From Streptomyces venezuelae (lineage in GTDB: Bacteria; Actinomycetota; Actinomycetes; Streptomycetales; Streptomycetaceae): a stretch of 64,000 bases of DNA. The notes beneath the pieces are model-generated. The model saw only the letters and a program-made list of their open reading frames with translations. It searched no databases and was not told the origin of the DNA. The DNA lies in the NCBI RefSeq assembly GCF_008642375.1, contig NZ_CP029194.1, positions 2,480,001 to 2,544,000 on the forward strand, given 5' to 3'. Positions 47,384-58,570 of the stretch are shown here, piece after piece. Within the stretch, counting starts at the first letter, position 1. Every line of letters begins with the position of its first letter. Both the position numbers and the translations under genes were made by a program.

Positions 47384-47458
47384 GGCGGTCGCGGATCCTC
47401 AGGTGTCGGGGGCGGTCGGATTGCCCTCCAGGGTATCGGGCCGCTCGGAGGATGTGCC

Positions 47459-47484
47459 CCCGCCCACCGGATCCGGTGGGCGGG
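47459..47484 (-). terminator. Palindromic terminator after glnD
   Basis: Perfect 26-base palindrome cccgcccaccgg/atccggtgggcggg just after the glnD stop (read leftwards). Confidence 0.75.
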
Positions 47485-47502
47485 AACGGGTCGGTCCCGG
47501 CG

Positions 47503-49992
47503 TCAGCGCAGTGCCTCCTCCAGGGTGCGGGCGAGGTCGACGGCCTCCTCGTCCGGGAGCAGCGACCCGTCCGGACGGGTCACGTAGAGGGTGTCGACGG
47601 CGTTGGCCCCGAGCGTGGAGACGTGGGCGCTGCGGACCCGTACCGCCGCGCCCTCCAGCGCGCGGCCGATGCGGTGCAGCAGGCCGGGGGCGTCCTGGGC
47701 GCGGACCTCGATGACGGTGGCGAGGCGGGAGTCGGCTGCGGCGACGGTCACGCGGGGCGGTGGGGCGGTGAGGCCCCGCCGGCGCGGGTAGGCGGCCTCG
47801 CGCTCGGCGAGGCGGGCGGGGATGTCGAGGGAGCCTTCGAGGGCACGGGCGAGGTCGGCGCGGAGGCGGGCGGCCTCGGGCAGGGAGCCGTACTCGGCGG
47901 CGACGCGCCAGTTCAGTACGAGCACACCTCCGGCGCCGGATCCCGAGCCGATCCCGGTGGGAAGGTCGACGGCGCGGAGCTCGGCGGCGCGGACGGTGAG
48001 CCGGTGGAGGGCGAGGACGCCGGCGACGGCGGGGAGGACGCCGGGCCGGTCGGGGAGGGCGATGAGGAGTTCGACGCCGACGGGCTCGGGTTCCTCCGGT
48101 TCCGCGGCGACCGGTTCGGTGCGCAGGGTGAGGACGGGTTCGCCGGTGCGCAGGGCCTCGATCGCGAGGCGTTCCTGTTCGGCGCTGGGGGCGGCCGCCT
48201 CGGGGTCGGGGAGGGGCTCCCCCGCGAGGACGCCGGCGACCCGTTTGACCAGGTCGGCGACGAGGGAGGCCCGCCAGGAGGACCAGGCGGCGGGGCCGGT
48301 GGCGAGGGCGTCGGCCTCGGTGAGGGCATGGAGCAGTTCCAGCGTGCCGAGGGTGCCGACGGCGTCGGCGACGGCCTGCACGGTGGCGGGGTCGTCGAGG
48401 TCGCGCCGGGTGGCGGTCTCGACGAGGAGCAGGTGGTGGCGGACAGCGGTGGCGATGGTGCCGGTGTCGGTGCGGTCGAAGCCGATGCGGGCGGCGAGGT
48501 CGCGGGCGATGGTCTCGCCGGCGACGGAGTGGTCGCCGGGCCAGCCCTTGCCGATGTCGTGGAGGAGGGCGGCGACGAGGAGGAGGTCGGGGCGGCCGAC
48601 GCGGCGGGTCAGGGAGGCGGCGCGTACGGCGGTCTCGACGAGGTGGCGGTCGACGGTCCAGGTGTGGACGGGGTTGCGCTGGGGACGGCACCGCACGCGC
48701 TCCCAGTCCGGGAGCAGACGGGTGATGATCCCTTCGGCCTCCAGGGCCTCCCAGACGGGCACGGTCGACTCCCCCGCGCCGAGGAGGGTGACGAGCTCCT
48801 CGCGGGCCTCGGCGGGCCAGGGGACGGGCAGGGGTTTGGCGGCGGCCGCCAGGCGGCGTACGGCGTGGAGGGAGATCGGCAGGCCGGACTGGGCGGCGGC
48901 CGCGGCGGCCCGCAGGGGGAGGACGGGGTCGCGGTCGGGTTTGGCGGTGAGGGCGAGGACGACCTCGCCGTCCATCTCGACGACGCCTTCGGTGAGGGGG
49001 GTGCGCTCGACGGGCGGTTTCACGCCACCGGCCCGGCCGCCACCCGTCCGTCCGCCGCCCGCCCTGCCGCCGAGGAGGGCGCGCAGCCGGGGCCGGGCCG
49101 AGCGGGCCTTGAGGACGCGGTTGACCTCGCGCCAGGTGACGTCGGTGGCGTACGAGATGATCCGCGCGGCCTCGTACACCTCGCGGAGCAGGGTGTCGGC
49201 GTCGAGGAGGCCCAGTTCCTGGGCGACGGCGTCCTGTTCCTGGAGGGCGAGCCGGTCGGTGGCCCGGCCGGTCGCGAGGTGCAGGGCGTCGCGGGCGTCG
49301 AGGAGACGGCGGCGGGCGGCGTCCAGGCCCTCGCGGGGGGCGTCGGCGAGCCAGGAGGCGGCGACCGCGCGGAGCACCTGGGCGTCGCGCAGTCCGCCCC
49401 TCGCCTCCTTGAGGTCGGGTTCGAGCAGGAACTGCAGCTCCCCCATGCGGTCGGCGCGCTCACGGCAGAGTTCGTCGAGCTCGGGCAGGCGCCGGGGTGC
49501 CTGGTTGCGCCAGTCGGCGAGGACCGTGGTGCGCAGGGCGGCGACGAGGGCGGCGTCTCCGGCGACGTGCCGGGCGTCGAGGAGGCCGAGCTGGACCTTC
49601 AGGTCCTCGCCGGCGGTGGTGCGGGCCTCGGCGGGCGTGCGGACGGAGTGGTCGAGGGCGAGCCCCAGGTCCCAGACGGGGTACCAGATCCGGTCGGCGA
49701 GGGCGGCGACGGCGGCCTTGTCGGCGCTGCCGTCGTGGAGCAGGAGGAGGTCGAGGTCGCTGCGCGGGGAGAGCTCGGCGCGCCCGTAGCCGCCGACGGC
49801 GACGAGGGCGGTCCCGCGGGGCGGTGCGGCGGCGGCGAAGAGGCCGGCCAGCCAGTCGTCGGTGATCTGGGCGAGGGCGGCACGGCGCGGCGGCCCGGAC
49901 CGCTCCTTCTCGTGGAGGAGGAGCAGCCGGGCCGCCGCGTAACCGCCGGGTCCCGAATCTTCGTTCTGCGTACGCGCTTCGAGGCTCGTCAC
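47503..49992 (-). CDS. glnD: PII nucleotidyltransferase GlnD
   Basis: Protein of 829 residues from a GTG start. Nucleotidyltransferase motif VGGYGRAELSPRSDLDLLLLHD in pieces, an HD phosphohydrolase domain (VAALLHDIGKGWPGDHS), and two C-terminal ACT domains. In Streptomyces GlnD adenylylates GlnK at Tyr51 rather than uridylylating it. It ends the amtB-glnK-glnD operon, 19 bases after glnK. Confidence 0.95.
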   Translation of the reverse strand: MTSLEARTQNEDSGPGGYAAARLLLLHEKERSGPPRRAALAQITDDWLAGLFAAAAPPRGTALVAVGGYGRAELSPRSDLDLLLLHDGSADKAAVAALADRIWYPVWDLGLALDHSVRTPAEARTTAGEDLKVQLGLLDARHVAGDAALVAALRTTVLADWRNQAPRRLPELDELCRERADRMGELQFLLEPDLKEARGGLRDAQVLRAVAASWLADAPREGLDAARRRLLDARDALHLATGRATDRLALQEQDAVAQELGLLDADTLLREVYEAARIISYATDVTWREVNRVLKARSARPRLRALLGGRAGGGRTGGGRAGGVKPPVERTPLTEGVVEMDGEVVLALTAKPDRDPVLPLRAAAAAAQSGLPISLHAVRRLAAAAKPLPVPWPAEAREELVTLLGAGESTVPVWEALEAEGIITRLLPDWERVRCRPQRNPVHTWTVDRHLVETAVRAASLTRRVGRPDLLLVAALLHDIGKGWPGDHSVAGETIARDLAARIGFDRTDTGTIATAVRHHLLLVETATRRDLDDPATVQAVADAVGTLGTLELLHALTEADALATGPAAWSSWRASLVADLVKRVAGVLAGEPLPDPEAAAPSAEQERLAIEALRTGEPVLTLRTEPVAAEPEEPEPVGVELLIALPDRPGVLPAVAGVLALHRLTVRAAELRAVDLPTGIGSGSGAGGVLVLNWRVAAEYGSLPEAARLRADLARALEGSLDIPARLAEREAAYPRRRGLTAPPPRVTVAAADSRLATVIEVRAQDAPGLLHRIGRALEGAAVRVRSAHVSTLGANAVDTLYVTRPDGSLLPDEEAVDLARTLEEALR

Positions 49993-50011
49993 CCGGCGGC
50001 TCCTTCGTTGC

Positions 50012-51874
<1,863 letters not shown>

Positions 51875-51926
51875 TCACGGGCGCACCCACCCGGGGTCCG
51901 CCACCGGATCGGCCCTGGAGCCACCC

Positions 51927-51970
51927 GGGATCCGCCTGGGATCCGCCCGGGATCCGCCCGGGATCTCCTC
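51927..51970. repeat. Four 11-bp tandem repeats
   Basis: Units gggatccgcct, gggatccgccc, gggatccgccc, gggatctcctc, each with a ggatc core. They lie between the amtB operator and the nsdA stop. No function known. Confidence 0.75.
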
Positions 51971-52097
51971 GCGGGCGCACGAAGCCGGCCGCGTCGGGCG
52001 TCCGTGTGACCTTGCGGCGGGGGAGCCGAGTCGGGCAGTACGGGACGTCCGGCGCGGCCGGGGTCAGGGGAGTCCTGGGAGAGCGTCCTGGGCGGGG

Positions 52098-53606
52098 TCA
52101 GACCGCTTCGGCGGCCTCCGGCAGGAGCTGGGTGAGCCGGTCGGTGAGCTGGACGACCTCGGCGACGTCGCTGTAGTTGCGGGCGGCGTGGTCGACGGTC
52201 TTGCGGAGCCGGGTGTTGACGCGCTCGGAGCGGATGCTCCGGGCGACGCCGAGGGCCTTCTCGGCGAGGACGACGGACTGCTCGGGCTCGCGCTTGAGGA
52301 GGTGGACGGTGGCCATCCCGATGAGGTTGAGCGCGTACGACCGCTGGTGGTCGGGGTCCTTCTCGAAGAGCTCGACGGCCCGCTCCATCACGGGTTCGGC
52401 GAGGGAGGCGTAGGTCGGGGAGCGGCCGGCGACATAGGCGAGGTCGCGGTAGGAGTGGGAGTTCTCGCCGTTGAGTTCGGCCTCGGAGAAGAAGCCGATC
52501 CAGTCGGGCTCGGGCTCGCCGTCGAGGCCGACGTCGGAGAAGGTGTCCTCGGCCATCCGGACGGCCCGCTTGCACTTGGAGGGCTGGCCCATGTTGGCGT
52601 AGGCGCGGGCCTCCATCGCATACAGCATGGCCTGGGTGCGGGGGGTGGCGCAGTCTCGGCTGCCGTACTGGGCGAGGTGGATGAGTTCGAGGGCGTCGTC
52701 GGGCCGGCCGAGGTGGATCATCTGGCGGCTCATGGAGGACAGGATGTACGAGCCGAGGGGCTTGTCCCCGGCCTCCTTGGCGGCGTGCAGCGCGAGCACG
52801 AAGTACTTCTGGGCGGTGGGCTGGAGGCCCACGTCGTAGCTCATCCAGCCGGCCAGTTCGGCGAGTTCGGCGGCGCAGGTGAAGAGGCGCTTGGCGGTGG
52901 CGGCGGGCTGGGGCTCCTGGAGGAGGTCGGTGACCTCGTGGAGCTGTCCGACGACGGCCTTGCGGCGCAGTCCGCCGCCGCACTGGGCGTCCCACTTGCG
53001 GAACATGGCGGTGGTGGATTCGAGGAGGTCGAGCTCGATGTCGGAGAGCCGGTTGGAGCGACGGCTGTCGGCCGGGGACTCGGGGCGCTCGATGTCGGTG
53101 ACCGGCGTGGGGACGAGCCAGCGCTGCATCGGCTCGATGAGGGCGGGTCCGGCGGCGAGCGAGAGCGAGGAGCCGAGGAAGCCGCGCCGGGCGAGCATCA
53201 GGTCGCTGCGCGAGAACTCGCTGAGCAGGGCGACGGTCTGGGGCCCGGCCCAGGGCAGGTCCACGCCGGAGACGGACGGGGACTGGTGGGCGGTGCGCAG
53301 GCCGAGGTCCTCGACGGCGACGACGGAGCCGAAGCGCTCGGAGAACAGCTCGGAGAGGATCCGCGGGATGGGTTCGCGGGGCTGCTCGCCGTCGAGCCAG
53401 CGGCGGACCCGCGAGGTGTCCGTGGAGATGTGGTGCGCGCCCATCTGGCGCGCCCTGCGGTTCACCTGCCGTGCCAGTTCGCCCTTGGACCAGCCGCTGC
53501 GCACGAACCACGAGCCCAGCTGCTCGTTCGGGCGCTTGCCGGCAGTCGTACCGTCTGCGCCGTTGCCGCCCACTGGAACGCCCCCATCCACCTGATTGCT
53601 TGTCAT
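52098..53606 (-). CDS. nsdA: NsdA, negative regulator of sporulation and antibiotic production
   Basis: Protein of 502 residues. An N-terminal helix-turn-helix-like domain (GSWFVRSGWSKGELARQVNRRA then HHISTDTSRVRRWLDGEQPREPI in pieces) is followed by a TPR-rich region (AAELAELAGWMSYDVGLQP, then AMLYAMEARAYANMGQPSKCKRAVRMAED in pieces). From the literature, nsdA deletion in S. coelicolor raises actinorhodin and alters sporulation. Here it sits beside amtB as in that species. ATG at MTSNQVDGG. Confidence 0.92.
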   Translation of the reverse strand: MTSNQVDGGVPVGGNGADGTTAGKRPNEQLGSWFVRSGWSKGELARQVNRRARQMGAHHISTDTSRVRRWLDGEQPREPIPRILSELFSERFGSVVAVEDLGLRTAHQSPSVSGVDLPWAGPQTVALLSEFSRSDLMLARRGFLGSSLSLAAGPALIEPMQRWLVPTPVTDIERPESPADSRRSNRLSDIELDLLESTTAMFRKWDAQCGGGLRRKAVVGQLHEVTDLLQEPQPAATAKRLFTCAAELAELAGWMSYDVGLQPTAQKYFVLALHAAKEAGDKPLGSYILSSMSRQMIHLGRPDDALELIHLAQYGSRDCATPRTQAMLYAMEARAYANMGQPSKCKRAVRMAEDTFSDVGLDGEPEPDWIGFFSEAELNGENSHSYRDLAYVAGRSPTYASLAEPVMERAVELFEKDPDHQRSYALNLIGMATVHLLKREPEQSVVLAEKALGVARSIRSERVNTRLRKTVDHAARNYSDVAEVVQLTDRLTQLLPEAAEAV

Positions 53607-54001
53607 GCGAACCCCTATCAGAATGCCGCCTCGCAGGGCCGTCCGTCCGGGGTTCTCACTCCTTCGAACTGGAAACCGGGTTGCCTCCGGCATACCCGTG
53701 CGCGCGAGCGGCCCCGGGGTTCGAGTACCGAAAGTAATCCTACGATCACCCCTCCGGTGAGGGCGATTCAAGAAACGCCACCATTCGCCACCCCTTCGAA
53801 TGAACTCGCCACGCGCCGGACGCGATTCACTTGACATGCGACGAACCGGAGTACGGCGGACGGATGCGCGGAGAGGCGCGCGCGACGGCCCGCACCACCC
53901 CGCCCACGACCGCACGCCACATACGGCGACGGACCGTGACCAAAGGTGACGACGGCGCTCCGGGTCGTAACCACCGGCGCGTTCGACCCGTTGGAGGGGG
54001 C
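53607..54001. promoter_or_regulatory. Divergent promoter region of nsdA and the primase-like gene
   Basis: A 395-base gap, AT-richer than its surroundings. A possible minus-strand -10 box TAGGAT (53742-53737) lies about 130 bases before nsdA, and a TTGACA at 53831-53836 could be a plus-strand -35. Neither has a convincing partner box. No gene recognised. Confidence 0.4.
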
Positions 54002-54655
54002 ATGGGCTTCACGATCGGCGGCATTCGTGAGATGCGGTCCGGCTCGCGCCGCCGCGTACGCACCACGGAGTGCACAGCGGTGGCCGAGTACACAGGACTG
54101 TGGGGCTGGGACGTGGTCCCCGGAGCGCGGGCCGCGTCCGGCCGGTGCTCCTGCGGGGATCCGGCGTGCACGGCTCCGGGCGCGCACCCCCTCTCCTTCG
54201 CCGAACCGGTGCCGGCGGGCGCCGGTCTCGACGACGCGACGAAGGCCTGGGCGGAGTACCCGGGCGCGGCGCTGATGCTTCCGGTGGGCCGGGCCTTCGA
54301 CGTGATCGAGGTCGCGGAGCCGGCGGGCCGCCGGGCGCTGGTCCGGCTGGAGCGCATGGGGCTCCCGCTCGGCCCGGTGTGCGCGACCCCGACCGGCCGG
54401 GCGCGGTTCTTCGTGGCGCCGGGCGCGGCGGCCGAGCTGCCGCGGCTGCTGTACCGGATGGGCTGGGACGACGCCGATCTGGACCTGCACTGCCTGGGGC
54501 CCGGCGCCCACGTCACCGCTCCCCCGTCGGACCTCGGGGGGCTCGGTCCGGTGCGCTGGCTGCGACCGCCGACGCTGGACACGGCGGGCGCGCCGCCGGA
54601 GGCGCGGCTGCTGCTCGGTACGCTGGCGTACATCTGTCACCGGACGCACTTCTGA
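54002..54655 (+). CDS. Primase-polymerase (AEP)-like protein, probably inactive
   Basis: Protein of 217 residues with an excellent ggagggg ribosome-binding site. It resembles the N-terminal prim-pol domain: AVAEYTGLWGWDVVPG, GRCSCGDPACTAPGAHP (Cys pair), FDVIEV in place of the DxD catalytic motif, TPTGRARFFV in place of the GGxHxYF motif, and LGPGAHVTAPPSD. The catalytic acids and His look changed, so it may bind DNA or nucleotides without polymerising. It is divergent from nsdA and convergent with ftsY. Confidence 0.75.
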   Translation: MGFTIGGIREMRSGSRRRVRTTECTAVAEYTGLWGWDVVPGARAASGRCSCGDPACTAPGAHPLSFAEPVPAGAGLDDATKAWAEYPGAALMLPVGRAFDVIEVAEPAGRRALVRLERMGLPLGPVCATPTGRARFFVAPGAAAELPRLLYRMGWDDADLDLHCLGPGAHVTAPPSDLGGLGPVRWLRPPTLDTAGAPPEARLLLGTLAYICHRTHF

Positions 54656-54667
54656 GCCTCCGGCATG

Positions 54668-54706
54668 CGTGAGGGCCCCCGCCGGAGTTCGGCGGGGGCC
54701 CTCACG
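54668..54706. terminator. Bidirectional terminator
   Basis: Perfect 17-bp stem (54668-54684 with 54690-54706), loop gagtt, between the convergent primase-like gene and ftsY. Confidence 0.88.
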
Positions 54707-54723
54707 CGTACGTGGACCGCGGG

Positions 54724-55950
54724 TCAGTCGCCGATCAGGGCGTCGACGAAGGCGCCCGGCTCGAACGGCGCCAGGTCGTCCGGGCCCTCGCCCAGGCCGA
54801 CCAGCTTGACCGGGACGCCCAGCTCGCGCTGGACGGCGACGACGATGCCGCCCTTGGCGGTGCCGTCGAGCTTGGTCAGGACGATGCCGGTGATGTCGAC
54901 GACCTCGGCGAAGACGCGGGCCTGGATGAGGCCGTTCTGTCCGGTGGTGGCGTCGAGGACGAGGAGGATCTCGTCGAGCGGGCCGTGCTTCTCGACGACG
55001 CGCTTGACCTTGCCGAGCTCGTCCATGAGGCCGGTCTTGGTGTGGAGGCGGCCGGCGGTGTCGATGAGGACGACGTCGGCGCCCTCGGCGATGCCCTCCT
55101 TGACCGCGTCGAAGGCGATCGACGCCGGGTCGCCGCCCTCGGGTCCGCGCACGGTGCGGGCGCCGACGCGCTCGCCCCAGGTCTGGAGCTGGTCGGCGGC
55201 GGCGGCCCGGAAGGTGTCGGCCGCGCCGAGGACGACGGACTTGCCGTCGGCGACCAGGACGCGGGCCAGCTTGCCGGTGGTGGTGGTCTTGCCGGTGCCG
55301 TTGACGCCGACGACCATGACCACGCCCGGCACGTCGGCGGGGCTCTCGGTGTGCACCGTGCGGTCGAGGTCCGGGCCGAGGAGGGCGACGAGCTCCTCGC
55401 GGAGCAGGCCGCGCAGCTCGTCGGGGGTGCGGGTGCCGAGCACCTTGACCCGCTCGCGCAGCCGCTCGACGAGCTCCTGCGTGGGGGCGACGCCGACGTC
55501 CGCCGTGAGGAGGGTCTCCTCGATCTCCTCCCAGGTGTCCTCGTCGAGGTGCTCGCGGGACAGGAGCGTCAGGAGCCCCTTGCCGAGCGAGTTCTGGGAG
55601 CGGGCGAGCCGGGCACGGAGCCGTACGAGACGGCCGGCGGTCGGCTCCGGGACCTCGATCTCGGGGGCCTCGGGCGCGGCGACGACGGGGTCCTCGACGG
55701 CGGCCGGCGTCTCGACGGCCTCCTCGACCGTCGGGAGCTCGACCTCCTCGACCGTGCGGCGTGGTTCCTCCCGCGGCGTCTCCGCCTCCTCGCCGACGTG
55801 CGGTTCGGCGGGCGGAGCGGTGATGGTCGGCGTGGTGGACGGCGGCTCGGCGGGCGGCAGCTGCTTCTTCTTGCGGCCGCTGATCACGAGCCCGCTCGTC
55901 ACGGCGACCACGACGACCAGAGCGATGACTACAGCAAGGATGAGTTCCAT
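54724..55950 (-). CDS. ftsY: Signal recognition particle receptor FtsY
   Basis: GTPase of 408 residues. One N-terminal membrane helix (LILAVVIALVVVVAVTSGLVI), a long acidic Glu/Pro linker, then the NG domain with G1 GVNGTGKTTTTGKLA, G3 DTAGRLHT and G4 TKLDGTAKGG. It docks Ffh-ribosome complexes at the membrane. ATG at MELILAVV. Confidence 0.96.
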   Translation of the reverse strand: MELILAVVIALVVVVAVTSGLVISGRKKKQLPPAEPPSTTPTITAPPAEPHVGEEAETPREEPRRTVEEVELPTVEEAVETPAAVEDPVVAAPEAPEIEVPEPTAGRLVRLRARLARSQNSLGKGLLTLLSREHLDEDTWEEIEETLLTADVGVAPTQELVERLRERVKVLGTRTPDELRGLLREELVALLGPDLDRTVHTESPADVPGVVMVVGVNGTGKTTTTGKLARVLVADGKSVVLGAADTFRAAAADQLQTWGERVGARTVRGPEGGDPASIAFDAVKEGIAEGADVVLIDTAGRLHTKTGLMDELGKVKRVVEKHGPLDEILLVLDATTGQNGLIQARVFAEVVDITGIVLTKLDGTAKGGIVVAVQRELGVPVKLVGLGEGPDDLAPFEPGAFVDALIGD

Positions 55951-56035
55951 AACCCGACCAGTATCGGACACGAGGGGCACAAAGGCGGAGCACGTACCCT
56001 GGATGGCTCCCCCACCTCTTCGACGGAGTACCCCC

Positions 56036-57493
56036 ATGCCCCACGACGCCTCCGAAGCCGCAGGCGCGACGCACGACGGCGCGATGGAGACACGCGGTCT
56101 CGAACCCGTCCCCGACGCCGAGCGGACCGGTCGGGTCCGCGAGCTCTTCCCGACGTGGGTCGCGGCCAACATCAGTGTGCTTCTGCTCACGATGGGCGCC
56201 GGCCTGATCGTCTTCAACGGCCTGAACTTCTGGCAGGTCCTGACCGTGGCGATCGCCGCGCCCGTGCTCTCGTACGGGATCGTCGGCCTGATCTCGATCG
56301 CGGGGAAGCGCGGCGGCGCGCCGGGCATGGCGCTGTCGCGGGCCGTGTTCGGTCAGCGCGGAAACCTTTTTCCCGGTGCGCTGATCTGGGTCGCCCGCTG
56401 GGGCTGGGAGACCATCAACGCGGTGACCGGCGCCTACGCGGTGCTGACCGTGCTCGACCTGCTCTTCGGCGTGAAGTCGAACACGCTCCTCATCGTGGTG
56501 ACGCTGCTGCTCTTCGTCACCTGCACCTTCCTGGTCTCGGGGCTCGGGATCAACGCGCTGCGGGTGTGCAGCAAGTGGTCCACCTACCTCTTCGGCGCCT
56601 TCTCGGTCCTCGTCCTGGTCTACCTGGTGGCGAACACCGACTGGTCCGCGGTCTTCGACAAGCCCGCCGGTTCGACCGCGATGATGGTCGCGGGCATCGG
56701 CACCATCGCGGCCGGCGGCATCAGCTGGGTCCCGTCGGGGCCGGACTTCACCCGCTACCTGCCCCGTACGGCCTCCTCGAAGGCGATGGTCGGCTCGACG
56801 GTCGGCGGCGCCGGGATCGTGGTCCTGCCGATGGTGCTGATGGGCGCGGTCATGGCCGTGTCGACGCCGGACCTGGCCTCGGCGCAGGACCCGGTCTCCT
56901 TCATCGGCGAGCTGCTCCCGATGTGGATCTCCGTGCCGTACCTGGTGATCGCGCTGCTCGGGATGCTGCTGATCAACTCGATGTCGATGTACTCGGCCGG
57001 CTTCACCGCGCAGACCCTGGGCATCAAGGTGTCGCGGGCGGCGGCCGTCAGCGTGAACGCCCTGATCAGCCTGGTCTTCGGCTTCCTGCTGATGGTGGTG
57101 GCGACCAGCTTCATCGGTTCGTTCATCTCCTTCCTCACCCTGCTCGCGGTGGCGTTCTCGGCGTGGATCGGCGTCTTCGGCGTGGACATGCTGCGCCGCA
57201 GGACGTACGACGCGGTGGCGCTGATGGACACCACAAGGACCAGCGCCTACTGGTACCGGGGCGGTTTCGCCTGGCAGGCGATGACGGCGTGGGCCGTGGC
57301 GCTGCTCGTGGGCCTGCTGTTCACGAAGGTCGAATGGTTCTCGGGCCCGCTCGCCTCCTCGTGGATCGGTGAGAACGGCCTGGGCTGGGCGGCGACGATC
57401 GTGGTGGCGGGCGTGCTCTACGCCGTGCTGCCGCGGACGCCCGAGAAGGCTCCGGTGGCGCCCGTCGAGGTGCGCGAGACCGTTTCCATCTGA
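56036..57493 (+). CDS. NCS1-family cytosine/purine permease (CodB-like)
   Basis: Protein of 485 residues with twelve predicted helices. The NCS1 pattern is visible: LFPTWVAANISVLLLTMGA, GLNFWQVLTVAIAAPVLSY, ISWVPSGPDFTRYLP and SMSMYSAGFTAQTLG. It imports a nucleobase or related compound with H+ or Na+. The substrate cannot be read from sequence. ATG at 56036; divergent from ftsY. Confidence 0.88.
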   Translation: MPHDASEAAGATHDGAMETRGLEPVPDAERTGRVRELFPTWVAANISVLLLTMGAGLIVFNGLNFWQVLTVAIAAPVLSYGIVGLISIAGKRGGAPGMALSRAVFGQRGNLFPGALIWVARWGWETINAVTGAYAVLTVLDLLFGVKSNTLLIVVTLLLFVTCTFLVSGLGINALRVCSKWSTYLFGAFSVLVLVYLVANTDWSAVFDKPAGSTAMMVAGIGTIAAGGISWVPSGPDFTRYLPRTASSKAMVGSTVGGAGIVVLPMVLMGAVMAVSTPDLASAQDPVSFIGELLPMWISVPYLVIALLGMLLINSMSMYSAGFTAQTLGIKVSRAAAVSVNALISLVFGFLLMVVATSFIGSFISFLTLLAVAFSAWIGVFGVDMLRRRTYDAVALMDTTRTSAYWYRGGFAWQAMTAWAVALLVGLLFTKVEWFSGPLASSWIGENGLGWAATIVVAGVLYAVLPRTPEKAPVAPVEVRETVSI

Positions 57494-57550
57494 CGCTACG
57501 TCAGATAACGTCCCCCTTCGCCGGATCCCACGAGCGGAGGGGGACTTCCC

Positions 57551-58552
57551 ATGCCCTTCACAGTCGTACGGTTCAACCTCGTCGACCCGCGGGCGACCCC
57601 CGTCTCCCTCGCGGCCCGTTACCGGGCGGCCGTCGAGATGGCCGCCCACGCCGACGCGCACGGGGTCGACACCGTCCAGACCGAGGAGCACCACGGCGTC
57701 GCGAACAACTGGCTGCCCTCCCCCTTCGCCTTCGCGGGCGCGGTCTTCGGCGCGACGCGGCGGATCGCGGTGACCGTCTCGGCGATCATCGGGCCGCTGC
57801 ACGACCCGCTGCGGCTCGCGGAGGACATCGCGGTCCTCGACCTGCTGAGCGGGGGGCGCCTGGTCACGGTGGCGGGGATCGGCTACCGGCCGGAGGAGTA
57901 CGAGGAGCGCGGGGTCGACTGGGGCCGGCGCGGGAAGCTCCAGGACCTGCTCCTGGAGACCCTGCTCACCGCCTGGACCGGGGAGCCGTTCACGTATCAG
58001 GGCCGTACGGTACGGGTCACCCCGCGGCCGCTCACCCAGCCGCATCCGATGCTCCTGGTCGGGGGCTCGTCGCGGGCGGCGGCGCGGCGGGCGGCCCGGC
58101 TCGGACTGCCCTTCTTCCCGAGCGCGCACCTGCCGGAGCTGGAGACGTACTACCAGGAGCGGTGTGCCGAGTACGGCACGGAGGGCTGGACGATGATGCC
58201 GGCCGAGGAGACTCCGCTGCTGCACCTGTCGGAGGACCCGGACCGGACCTGGGCGGAGCACGGGGAGCACTTCCTGCACGAGGCGCGGACGTACGCCTCC
58301 TGGCAGTCGAAGGACATCCGCTCGGCGGTGCGTTCGACGGCGACGACGGTGGAGGAGCTGCGCGCGGAGGGGGTGTACCGGGTGGTGACGCCGGACGAGT
58401 GCGTGGCGCTCGGACTGGAGAGCCTGGTGCTGCATCCGCTGTGCGGCGGGATGCCGGTCGAGGAGGGGTGGCGGAGCCTGCGGCTCTTCTGCGACGGCGT
58501 ACTGCCCCGGCTCAAGGCACAGGGCCTCGGGCCGGGGCAGTTCCGTGGGTGA
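57551..58552 (+). CDS. LLM class flavin-dependent oxidoreductase
   Basis: Protein of 333 residues, luciferase-like fold using FMN or F420. MPFTVVRFNLVDPRATP start, EEHHGVANNWLPSPF, ITGPLHDPL-like IIGPLHDPLRLAEDIAVLDLLSGGRLVTVAGIGYR in pieces. Substrate unknown. It follows the permease by 57 bases. Confidence 0.88.
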   Translation: MPFTVVRFNLVDPRATPVSLAARYRAAVEMAAHADAHGVDTVQTEEHHGVANNWLPSPFAFAGAVFGATRRIAVTVSAIIGPLHDPLRLAEDIAVLDLLSGGRLVTVAGIGYRPEEYEERGVDWGRRGKLQDLLLETLLTAWTGEPFTYQGRTVRVTPRPLTQPHPMLLVGGSSRAAARRAARLGLPFFPSAHLPELETYYQERCAEYGTEGWTMMPAEETPLLHLSEDPDRTWAEHGEHFLHEARTYASWQSKDIRSAVRSTATTVEELRAEGVYRVVTPDECVALGLESLVLHPLCGGMPVEEGWRSLRLFCDGVLPRLKAQGLGPGQFRG

Positions 58553-58570
58553 GGAGCGGGGCAGCGGGGT

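Noticed and set aside
51927..51970. Origin-like iterons
   Set aside because: Only four short units, no DnaA boxes and no replication genes nearby.
53768..58435. Open frame of about 1555 codons on the minus strand
   Set aside because: It spans ftsY, a permease and an oxidoreductase that all have clear family motifs in other frames. High GC gives long stop-free shadows.
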